From positions 2,390,596 through 2,454,595 of the forward strand of contig NZ_LN913006.1 of the NCBI RefSeq assembly GCF_001487165.1: a stretch of DNA of 64,000 nucleotides, written 5' to 3'. Below the pieces are notes generated by a model that was given only the letters and a program-made list of their open reading frames with translations, made no database searches and was not told the origin of the DNA. Below, piece by piece: positions 1-7,011 of this stretch. Every line of letters begins with the position of its first letter. Position 1 is the stretch's first letter. The translations under genes were made by a program, and so were the position numbers. The DNA comes from Blautia massiliensis (ex Durand et al. 2017) (lineage in GTDB: Bacteria > Bacillota > Clostridia > Lachnospirales > Lachnospiraceae).

Positions 1-96
1 CATATCTTCTGTCTTTTGTCAACTGTGAATTTCATTTTTCTGAAATTCTTTTTAATTGTTTGTTTTTCCGAAACAATTATTTGCGACAGCTTAGTT

Positions 97-125
97 ATAA
101 TACCACTGGGAGTTATGCTTGTCAA
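97..125 (-). promoter_or_regulatory. Sigma-A promoter reading off the left edge
   Basis: On the minus strand a perfect -35 TTGACA (120-125) is followed after 17 bases by TATTAT (97-102). No gene lies to its left inside the window, so the transcript would serve a gene beyond position 1. This is sequence evidence only. Confidence 0.55.
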
Positions 126-882
126 CCATAAAATTCAATTTTTTTAGATTTTCCTGGAAGTTTATCTTAAAGAGGCAATTTCTTTTCTGCTATTATCCTA
201 TTATACTATTGTCTTCCTGTTTATTATTTTATATATGTTGTTTTTTGATAAGTCTCTTCGCTGGATGGCGCTACGCCGGTCGCATTTTCAATGCGGGAAT
301 ATGCAGGGGGAAGGCCATCTCAGAGTTCCGTAAGCCCGAAGGCCCTCCCCCTGCACCCCCACCCTCTTGGGCACGGAAGGAGTTCTGCGTTGTTGTGTGT
401 GCTACGTTGTTGACTTTTGTCTGTATGCTGCGGTACTCAGAATGGAACGTTGTGCCGATCTGGTTTCTAGATTCTTCAATATTTATGGTGGTATACTGTG
501 CCGATCTAGTTCCTGGATTCTGGATCATGGATTCTGAATCCTTTGATGTTTCTTTGATGTTTTTTTGATGTATGCTTCCGTTCCATGCTCCGGCTTTTTT
601 CCTGTCTTCCTCTGGCGTCCTGCTCTCCATCCTCCTCACAAATCCTCAAAAACATCCCCGACTGCATCCGCCCCCGGACCGATGCCGCCTTCCTCTGGCG
701 TTCCTCTCTCCATCCACCTAAACAAAAAAGCCCCGGTGCCCAGCAAATACAACATTGCCAGACACCAGAGCCAAAAGAACAAATAAGTCACAACCCCGCA
801 GAAGACTCACTTGATTCAGTTAAATCTCAATCACTTCCCATACACTGCATTAGACATACACCCCGAAATATAAGCTTCATAA
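126..882. other. Gene-free region with internal repeats
   Basis: I see no convincing gene here; the open frames lack ribosome binding sites and recognisable domains. A long hairpin (302-355) has a 9-bp perfect outer arm, TGCAGGGGG paired with CCCCCTGCA. A 25-base imperfect direct repeat beginning TGTGCCGATCT occurs at 451-475 and 497-521. A second pair beginning TTCCTCTGGCG occurs near 607-632 and 690-715. Positions around 808-826 carry CACTTGATTCAGTTAAAT, resembling the end of the dispersed repeat seen at 21865 and 56023. The stretch looks like decayed or repetitive spacer DNA next to the TnpB element. Confidence 0.5.
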
Positions 883-1045
883 GTGAACCTCACACGACTG
901 AAGTCGCGTGCTTCCAGACGCTTTAGGCGTCAGACTGAATATCGGCGGATACACCTATAACTTAGGTGCGCAGTTATGCGCATTTCCCATGCCAGATATG
1001 GCTGGTTCCCACATTACAGGTAGTCCGCTGTATATCTGCCTGTAT
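883..1045 (-). ncRNA. Putative omega/reRNA scaffold at TnpB element right end
   Basis: Immediately downstream of the tnpB stop are two compact hairpins, GACGC-tttA-GGCGTC near 918-934 and a CACGACT/AGTCGCGTG stem near 890-910, ending at GTGAACC on the plus strand (883). In IS200/IS605 elements the right end encodes the guide RNA scaffold of TnpB, and the guide is the flanking DNA beyond the end. By that model the natural guide starts TTATGAAGC and continues into positions below 883. The boundaries are inferred from hairpin position and family knowledge. Confidence 0.5.
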
Positions 1046-2374
1046 CTATTCTACTTTTAAGAGTTCCATTTCTGAATGGAGTTTTCTCAGATCTGCATAG
1101 ACACATGAGGTTCTACGCTTTACAGGAGGGACTTTTGCCTCCAGTAAAGACCTTTCCGTTGCCGGAATGGGTTTTAAAAGTTCTCTGATAAAATATCTCG
1201 CTCCTATATTACAGGCTGCTGACAGGTCACAATTATATCGTTTTCCTGTCTGGAAAGTACAGAGGCTGTGATTTTCCCAGTCACGTGTTACCGCTCCGGA
1301 ACCATCATAAGCCAGTCTGCTGGTATTCCATGCGCAGATCCTGGATACCCGCATCCCTTTCCTGTGTGCCTGATGTCTACAGCGCCTCTGGATATCCCGC
1401 TTTCTCCACAGGTGCAGTTTCTGTTTTTTCTTTCCCGATATCTTTCCCTGCATCTCCAGATACTCAAACACGATCACATCTGCATGGTTTTCTTCCGCAT
1501 ATCTTACAATCGCACATGCAGTCTTTTTTCCAAGTTCTGTGTTCAGACGTTTCATATATGCCCATCTTCCCTGTGTCTGCGCAGAGCCATGTTCCCTCTG
1601 GGATCTGCGGATCCGTCCCAGTGTGCGGTACATCCGGTCTTTTTCACTGGGATGATCTATGAATCTTCTTCCCAGGACAGTTCCGTCTGCCCGCATGATG
1701 GTACAGACTGCATCGGTATTGATCCCTAAGTCTACGCTGCAGATGACCTGTTCTTTCACAGGTGTTTTAGTAAGTGTTACTTCCTCTTTATAGGAAAAAC
1801 GCAAAAAATACTTCTGGTGTCTCTTTTCCAGAGTCGGGGCAGATGCCTTTTTCCCTGACCAGTATCTTCTCAGATATTCCATATCTGTATGCTCCAGACA
1901 TACACAGGACCATTTCCAGTCATGACCGTCATAGAGTTTCAGGTATGCTTCGTCTTTCCCTTCCACTCCTTCACGGTACATAACATCACGGTAGAAGACC
2001 GGCATGGCGTGATTTTCATATACAAGCTTTGGTTCCCCCCTCTTTCCGTCTGTCTTTTCCCATAGATCCAGCCGTGTTTTATAAGAGGATACTGTCCCCA
2101 GTGCATGCTGGATGGCAGATCTTCGCAGATAGGAAGGCATCTTTGGGAACCGGATATCAAAATCAAAACAGGCATGGTTTTTCTTCGTAGTATGTACTAG
2201 ATGTTCTGCAGCATTAAAACGCCTCTTTGCATCCGGGATTTCTGCTAATTCTTCCCATACCTGCACATAAATTCCAATCAGATAGCTGACAGCAGAACGA
2301 TAAATCTCCAGTGTCTGGCGGATCGGGATATTCTGTTTTCGTAATTCTACACCATAACTGGATATTATCTGCAT
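1046..2374 (-). CDS. tnpB: TnpB RNA-guided nuclease, IS200/IS605 family
   Basis: 442 residues. The RuvC-like catalytic acidic residues are all visible: Asp215 in SVDLGINT, Glu304 in VIVFEYLE and Asp383 in NCDLSAACNIG. TnpB proteins are omega-RNA-guided DNA endonucleases that help retain their element. The zinc ribbon between the second and third motifs is partial: the expected first CxxC is replaced by TSRLAYDGSG, while two cysteines remain at 372 and 382. This form seems typical of a clostridial TnpB branch (from memory). Because the catalytic triad is intact I call it a nuclease and not a TldR-type dead repressor. The start has an AGGGAG about ten bases upstream. Confidence 0.85.
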   Translation of the reverse strand: MQIISSYGVELRKQNIPIRQTLEIYRSAVSYLIGIYVQVWEELAEIPDAKRRFNAAEHLVHTTKKNHACFDFDIRFPKMPSYLRRSAIQHALGTVSSYKTRLDLWEKTDGKRGEPKLVYENHAMPVFYRDVMYREGVEGKDEAYLKLYDGHDWKWSCVCLEHTDMEYLRRYWSGKKASAPTLEKRHQKYFLRFSYKEEVTLTKTPVKEQVICSVDLGINTDAVCTIMRADGTVLGRRFIDHPSEKDRMYRTLGRIRRSQREHGSAQTQGRWAYMKRLNTELGKKTACAIVRYAEENHADVIVFEYLEMQGKISGKKKQKLHLWRKRDIQRRCRHQAHRKGMRVSRICAWNTSRLAYDGSGAVTRDWENHSLCTFQTGKRYNCDLSAACNIGARYFIRELLKPIPATERSLLEAKVPPVKRRTSCVYADLRKLHSEMELLKVE

Positions 2375-2433
2375 TTTTATTTCTCCCTGATAACTCTTTT
2401 CTCAGATTCTGTTGTTTTTTCTACTACCCATGG

Positions 2434-2973
2434 CTATATTTTAACACATATAGTGCCGTAAGTAAACATATGTTCTTTCTTTAAGCAAAAAATTTGCGCG
2501 TCTAACTCATCACTAAAGTAACGAGAATGCGACGCGCAGTTATTCAACGCACTATCATAACGAGCCAAATACCCCTGCATAACAAATGAGTTCCTCATAA
2601 CTGACGCCACATATCCCCCAGACTTCTTCAGACAGTCCAGATAAGTCCTCATCAGCAGCTGACAATCCCCCATCTGCTGATTCGAAGCTCCACCATTATT
2701 CTTCGCCACAATGATCTCATTACAAAGCTGCATAACAGAATTCATCAAAATCATCGTATTTGACACCGAAACCCACGCCTGCTTATAACCCTCGATCGTC
2801 GGTCCCGGGATCATTGTACCGGTAACTTTAAAGATCATCTCCACATTCTCAACATAACAGCTGCCAGTATACCCCTTATGAGTCCATACTGTATCCAGAA
2901 CCTTCGTCAACATCTCATCAATGCCAGTTTTCTTTTCATACCCAATCCTCCTTAAAAAATATAAAGCAGCCAT
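2434..2973 (-). CDS. Unknown third gene behind ZorAB-like pair; start apparently frameshifted
   Basis: I do not recognise this protein (about 165-179 residues, soluble, no clear signal or membrane segment). It follows the ZorB-like gene by a few bases, so it is probably co-transcribed. The frame is open from 2973, but the only good ribosome site, AAGGAGGA (2946-2953), sits seven bases before an ATG at 2939 in another frame that stops after ten codons. Adding one A to the AAAA run just inside would join that ATG to this frame, giving a start MKRKTGIDEM. So the gene is either frameshifted or phase-variable, or the assembly dropped a base. Its last seven codons (GTICVKI) appear to be read from the TnpB element's left end. 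Confidence 0.5.
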   Translation of the reverse strand: MAALYFLRRIGYEKKTGIDEMLTKVLDTVWTHKGYTGSCYVENVEMIFKVTGTMIPGPTIEGYKQAWVSVSNTMILMNSVMQLCNEIIVAKNNGGASNQQMGDCQLLMRTYLDCLKKSGGYVASVMRNSFVMQGYLARYDSALNNCASHSRYFSDELDAQIFCLKKEHMFTYGTICVKI

Positions 2974-2979
2974 ATTTTA

Positions 2980-4074
2980 TTACTGCTTATTATCCTGATT
3001 TTCTTTCTGATTCTTTTCTTTTTTCTGAGCAGTACTGTCGGACTCTGCAGAATCTCCCTGCATGATCTTATTCAGTTCCTGGATCATCTCTTCATCCTTC
3101 AAACGGAATTTTACCTCTACACGTCTGGACGCATCCTTATCTACATTTCCATCTGCATCCAGAACCGGATCTGACATGGAATGCCCATTCACTGTCAGAC
3201 AATCCTTCAGTTCCTGAACCTGTGAATCCTTCAGAAAATCACTCTTAATATCCAAAAGATACTGCGCTACCGCCAGAGACCTCTTCTGTGACAGCTCCAG
3301 GTTATAACTGTAATCTCCGTCTGTATCCGTATAACCATCAATAATGATCTCGCCAAGATATTTCTTATAGGAATCATCCAGCAATACCTTACAATATGTC
3401 GGCAGTACCATAGACAATGTCATCTTACCGGAATCGGTAAGCTCTGCCTGATCATAATCAAACATAACATTGGCATTCAGCGTCAGCGCACCTGTCTGTG
3501 GATCAATATCCACATTGAGGTTCTTTTTCTCAAATTCCTTCTGCAAAGCTTCCACAACCTCAGCTTTCACGCCGATGATCTTGTCGATCTTCTCCTGCTG
3601 TTCTTCCAGAAGCTCTGTTTTTTCATCCAGCGCAGACTGCTGCTCTTTCAGTGTATCCTGCTGGCTGGAAAGCTTCTTTTTCTGAGAGGACAGCTTTTTC
3701 TGCTGTTCTTTCAGCTTCTTCTGCTGTGCCTCCAGTGTTTCCTGCTGTTTGGCAAGCTTCTCCGCCAGAGAAGACAGTTCTTCATCCTGAGATTTGATCT
3801 GCTTGTCCTTGGACTTGATCTGCTCATCCTGGCTCTTTAATGTTCCTGCCTGCTCATCCAGCGCATTCTGTTTTTCCAGAAGCTCTTCTGTATATTTTTC
3901 CTGAAGAGCGATTTTTTCATCCCGTTCCTTCAGACTGTCCTGATAGCTCTTCTGTGCCTGAAAAAGTGTCACACACATGATCAGAACAAAAAGCAGCAAA
4001 ACTCCTGCCATCATATCCGAATAAGAACGCCAGACATTAAACCCATGCTCCTCCGGCTTTCTTTTTTTGCGCAT
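2980..4074 (-). CDS. ZorB-like MotB/OmpA-domain motor protein
   Basis: 364 residues from the ATG at 4074, which has AGAGGAA six bases upstream. One N-terminal membrane helix follows a conserved SYSDMMAG segment; Asp20 sits where MotB/ZorB proteins have the proton-binding aspartate. A very long Lys/Gln/Glu-rich coiled coil fills residues 42-170. An OmpA-like peptidoglycan-binding domain follows (about 205-350) with GYTDTDGDYSYNLELSQKRS and the later RRVEV. In family terms this is the peptidoglycan-anchored half of a proton-driven motor. The coiled coil is much longer than the short linker I expect in Zorya ZorB. Partner of the gene immediately upstream. Confidence 0.75.
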   Translation of the reverse strand: MRKKRKPEEHGFNVWRSYSDMMAGVLLLFVLIMCVTLFQAQKSYQDSLKERDEKIALQEKYTEELLEKQNALDEQAGTLKSQDEQIKSKDKQIKSQDEELSSLAEKLAKQQETLEAQQKKLKEQQKKLSSQKKKLSSQQDTLKEQQSALDEKTELLEEQQEKIDKIIGVKAEVVEALQKEFEKKNLNVDIDPQTGALTLNANVMFDYDQAELTDSGKMTLSMVLPTYCKVLLDDSYKKYLGEIIIDGYTDTDGDYSYNLELSQKRSLAVAQYLLDIKSDFLKDSQVQELKDCLTVNGHSMSDPVLDADGNVDKDASRRVEVKFRLKDEEMIQELNKIMQGDSAESDSTAQKKEKNQKENQDNKQ

Positions 4075-4088
4075 TGACAATTCCTCTC

Positions 4089-5750
4089 TTATTTAAATAA
4101 ACCAAAACGGCTTTTCTGTGCTGCCTTCGTTGCCTCACGGATACTGCGCTCGATCTCATCCAGCAGCGCTTCCTGTCTTGCACCCTGTCCTTCCAGAAGA
4201 TCCTCCAGACCCGTCAGCTTATCCTTAAGTTCCTGGATACCGGCATTGCTTCCATAGCCCCAGGGCTGTCCGGCGATCAGATGGATATCACGGTTATTTT
4301 TTGCCGTCTTGATCTCAGAAAGAAGCCTGCGTACCTCATCCAGAACACCGTTGACCATCTTCTGGCTCTCGGTAAATTCTTTCACTCTGGCTTCAAAATC
4401 TTCGATCATCTTCTTATCTTCACGAAGAAGCTCCTCGCTGATCCTATTGGAATCCGCAACTGCTTTCATCCCTTCTGCAGCACTGTCCACATACTGACGC
4501 ATAGATGCATTGCAGTTTTTCCAGAGATCTGCGGATTCTTTTTCATTTTCATGCATATGCCGGGCAAACTTTTCGTAATCCTGTTTCTGCAGCTGCTGGA
4601 TCATCTGATTATCCCGGATAATACGGTCTGCAGTCTTCATATAACTGCTCTGCATCTCATCGATTTCCTTAATGGCATCCTTCATGGCACGTTCCTGCTT
4701 CGTAAAAGTTTCACTCAGCTGACTGCTCATGGTCTTGTACAATTCTGATGTATATTCTGTATTCTCCTTCTGCACCTTCTTAAGTTCTGCCAGAGCATCA
4801 TTAAAATCTTCAAACTGCATCTGAAAGGAACCATGCATCTCGCTTAAAAACGTATCCAGGATCTCCCGGATCGCATCCTGCTGCCCTTTTGTCACAGATG
4901 CGGTAAGAACGTCCAGAGAATCATTCATCTTCTGAAAAGTAGGTGTGATCACTTTCTCAAAGCTATCTGCCATCTGCACAGAAAACTGTTCCGCCATCTG
5001 TTTCATGGCTTCTGTCTGCGTCTTCTGGCTGGAAACAAGGAGATTCCAGGACTCATTCTCCGCAGTAGGGAGCACCAGTGCGTGAAAACGATCCAGAAAA
5101 TCCTGCATCGCCTGGGACATCGCAGAATATCCGCTTTTCATCCCAAATGTGTACACAACAGAAAGTGCAACTCCATAAATGGAAGTCAGAAACGCAACTT
5201 TGATGCCATCTACAAGAGCGGATACAGAGCTTGTCATCACTTCATAATCTGTGGGCTGGAAATTCTTAAGTCCCCACACAAGACCGATAAATGTTCCAAG
5301 GATACCAAGGCTTGTAAAAATGTCCGGAGCCATCTCAAGGAGTCTCTTGTGGATATGTACATCTACATCCTCAATATTCACAAAATCCTCTACTTCAGCG
5401 ATCCCTTCTTCCGTTCTGCTGATGCTGTCAACAAAATCATCCATCTTTTTGTCGAGATAGCGGTCACCGAAAATCCCTCGCAGCTGCCCAATCTCTTCTT
5501 TTCTGGCTCTTCCCGGAAGCTGAAACACTTCTGTGATCTCACCAGCGCCATGCTTCAGTGCTCTTGACAGATTATCCATCCGATATAAACCTGCAAAAAG
5601 CCCCACTGCGTATATGATCAGCATAAGTCCCAGAAATGTAAAATTATAAAGCAACACATTCCCGGAGCCTTTTCCAACATAAGCAGTCAGGGTTGCCGCG
5701 GCCACTGTTACTGCCAGAAACAGCGCTGTATTCATAAACTTTTTTCCCAT
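4089..5750 (-). CDS. ZorA-like MotA/TolQ/ExbB-type motor protein
   Basis: 553 residues. Four membrane helices are visible at about 8-24, 33-54, 141-162 and 182-204; the third carries APDIFTSLGILGTFIGLVWG, which closely matches the MotA/ExbB channel motif of ZorA. From about residue 220 to the end the protein is a long cytoplasmic alpha-helical, coiled-coil tail, the hallmark of ZorA. ZorA and ZorB form a proton-driven, peptidoglycan-anchored complex in Zorya anti-phage systems, where ZorC/D/E are the effectors; no such effector is recognisable here. It starts with GGGAGG six bases before the ATG and lies 14 bases before the ZorB-like gene. Exact role is uncertain. Confidence 0.75.
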   Translation of the reverse strand: MGKKFMNTALFLAVTVAAATLTAYVGKGSGNVLLYNFTFLGLMLIIYAVGLFAGLYRMDNLSRALKHGAGEITEVFQLPGRARKEEIGQLRGIFGDRYLDKKMDDFVDSISRTEEGIAEVEDFVNIEDVDVHIHKRLLEMAPDIFTSLGILGTFIGLVWGLKNFQPTDYEVMTSSVSALVDGIKVAFLTSIYGVALSVVYTFGMKSGYSAMSQAMQDFLDRFHALVLPTAENESWNLLVSSQKTQTEAMKQMAEQFSVQMADSFEKVITPTFQKMNDSLDVLTASVTKGQQDAIREILDTFLSEMHGSFQMQFEDFNDALAELKKVQKENTEYTSELYKTMSSQLSETFTKQERAMKDAIKEIDEMQSSYMKTADRIIRDNQMIQQLQKQDYEKFARHMHENEKESADLWKNCNASMRQYVDSAAEGMKAVADSNRISEELLREDKKMIEDFEARVKEFTESQKMVNGVLDEVRRLLSEIKTAKNNRDIHLIAGQPWGYGSNAGIQELKDKLTGLEDLLEGQGARQEALLDEIERSIREATKAAQKSRFGLFK

Positions 5751-5833
5751 AATATGCCTCCCCTGTCTTTATTTTTGAAAAAAGTTACTCTTTTGTTCCC
5801 ATACTATCATAACATCTTCCCTAAAACAACCAG

Positions 5834-5868
5834 AAAGGACAATTCCTTCGCCAAAAGAATTGTCCTTT
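5834..5868 (-). terminator. Hairpin between feoA-like gene and motor operon
   Basis: A 12-bp perfect stem AAAGGACAATTC/GAATTGTCCTTT lies just downstream of the feoA-like gene. On the minus strand the 3' tail is only GGTTGTTTT; on the plus strand there is a better T run after the stem. Likely terminates the feoA-like transcript. Confidence 0.6.
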
Positions 5869-5894
5869 CGTCTTTTTTCTATTTATACTTTTAT

Positions 5895-6107
5895 TTATAC
5901 TTTTATACGGCAGGCTGCATCATCGCTGATCAGGATCCTGCGTCCGCAAACACCTACGATCACTCCGCCAAGTATCCTGCTTATGATCTGTACGGTCTTT
6001 CCTTCACTGACATCATATTGCCTGATCTGTTCCATAGTCTCCGGCATTCCGGTCATCCACTTGATCGTGTAGCTTTCCCCTGCTTTTGTCTCATTTAATG
6101 ACTGCAT
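5895..6107 (-). CDS. FeoA-like domain protein
   Basis: 70 residues from the ATG at 6107, preceded by GGGGTGAG at good distance; an upstream in-frame ATG at 6125 lacks a ribosome site. The sequence has the FeoA SH3-like pattern: an N-terminal GESYTIKWMTGMPE, a central DVSEGKTVQIISR and a C-terminal IVGVCGRRILISDDAACRI. FeoA proteins accompany the ferrous iron transporter FeoB, but no feoB is nearby. Stand-alone FeoA domains are common in clostridia and may serve as small regulatory partners. Single-gene unit with its own hairpin downstream. Confidence 0.7.
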   Translation of the reverse strand: MQSLNETKAGESYTIKWMTGMPETMEQIRQYDVSEGKTVQIISRILGGVIVGVCGRRILISDDAACRIKV

Positions 6108-6162
6108 ATACTCACCCCATTCCATATATCACATCACTATCCGTAATTATCCTCTATCCGTA

Positions 6163-6195
6163 GGCGGATATTCGCAATCCGCACTTGGTTAAATG
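6163..6195. repeat. Copy of dispersed GGATATTCGCAA repeat (short form)
   Basis: The motif GCGGATATTCGCAATCCGC, itself an imperfect palindrome, is followed by ACTTGGTTAAATGA. The same start and end are found at 21865-21910 and, with a longer interior, at 56023-56175. A divergent copy (CGGATACTCATGATCCG) lies between pheS and pheT near 9465. Confidence 0.55.
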
Positions 6196-6347
6196 ATTTC
6201 ATATAATTCCAACACAATTCTGCATCTTTATATAATTAGTAAAGTTTAACTTTTATTTTTCTGAATTATTTATGTTTTTATATATTTTATCTCATTTTAT
6301 CTCAATTAGTCAATCATAACCTGTGAAATTCCACCAATAAAAACAAG

Positions 6348-6392
6348 CAAAAAAAGAAACGCAGAACAGCCATTACAGTTATTCTGCGTTTC
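6348..6392 (-). terminator. Terminator after the histidine phosphatase gene
   Basis: An 11-bp perfect stem GAAACGCAGAA/TTCTGCGTTTC (6356-6392) followed on the minus strand by seven to eight T residues ends the pheS-pheT-phosphatase transcript. Confidence 0.85.
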
Positions 6393-6402
6393 TCATTATT
6401 TT

Positions 6403-7011
6403 CTATGCATAAACTCTATCTTCTTCCAGAAGCGTTGTCTTTCCATTCTTTACTTCCACAAGATTAACACAGCAGTTTGGCGGCACGGAGCCTCTCCAGA
6501 AATTCTCCGGATCAGGATCTACATTCTGAAGAAGAGCACGGACTGCACATCCATGAGAGGCAACAAGAATTGTTTTATCCGCAAGAGTCGGATCTGATGT
6601 TATTTCATCCCAGAAATCCTTTGTCCTGGCGATTACATCAAAAATATCCTCGCCCTTTTCCGGTCGTTTAAAATTTACCGGATCACGGAAAAAAGTCTCG
6701 ATCTGCGGATCGATATAATTACCATCTGCATCTCTTACCTGATCACCCTCCAACACACCAAAATCGATCTCCTGGATCCGCTTATCCGGTATGATCGGAA
6801 CATCACGTTTCCCCAGAACATATTCTGCTGTCTGTTTTGCCCTTGAGAGCGGACTTGTAAAACAGATATCAAACTTCACATTACGGAGAGCTTCTCCGGT
6901 TTTTTCCGCAAGAAGGATCCCTTCCTTCGCAAGAGGTACATCCGCTGCACCCTGAAGCTTTTTTAATTTATTCCACTCAGTAAGGCCATGTCTTACAATG
7001 TAGATCAGCAT
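6403..7011 (-). CDS. Histidine phosphatase family (phosphoglycerate mutase-like)
   Basis: 202 residues. The N-terminal IVRHGLTEWN is the RHG phosphohistidine motif. Other family marks are SPLSRAKQTAEYV with its substrate Arg, a Glu in GVLEGDQ, and a second catalytic His in VASHGCAVR. Enzymes of this branch hydrolyse small phosphoesters; the true substrate cannot be read from the sequence. Its first base overlaps the final base of pheT, so the two are translationally coupled and share the Phe T-box controlled transcript. Length is normal for the family. Confidence 0.85.
   Translation of the reverse strand: MLIYIVRHGLTEWNKLKKLQGAADVPLAKEGILLAEKTGEALRNVKFDICFTSPLSRAKQTAEYVLGKRDVPIIPDKRIQEIDFGVLEGDQVRDADGNYIDPQIETFFRDPVNFKRPEKGEDIFDVIARTKDFWDEITSDPTLADKTILVASHGCAVRALLQNVDPDPENFWRGSVPPNCCVNLVEVKNGKTTLLEEDRVYA

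Larger units (their letters stand above)
883..2457 (-). mobile_element. IS200/IS605-type element carrying tnpB only
   Basis: The unit comprises tnpB, a structured right end (883-1045) and a short left end reaching about 2457. No Y1 transposase (tnpA) is present, so it is an IS1341-like, non-autonomous layout. On the minus strand the putative left end GGCACT follows TTAC (2458-2461), the target motif known for IS608; whether this family uses TTAC is inference. No target duplication is expected for this class. The element lies directly at the 3' end of the small gene behind the ZorAB-like pair. Confidence 0.6.

Noticed and set aside
119-568. A 149-codon plus-strand frame at the left edge
   Set aside because: No ribosome site, no domain, biased composition and overlap with the hairpin and direct repeats; it is unlikely to be coding.
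565-926. Two overlapping frames of 73 and 113 codons
   Set aside because: They run through the second direct-repeat pair, have no ribosome site and look like spacer DNA.
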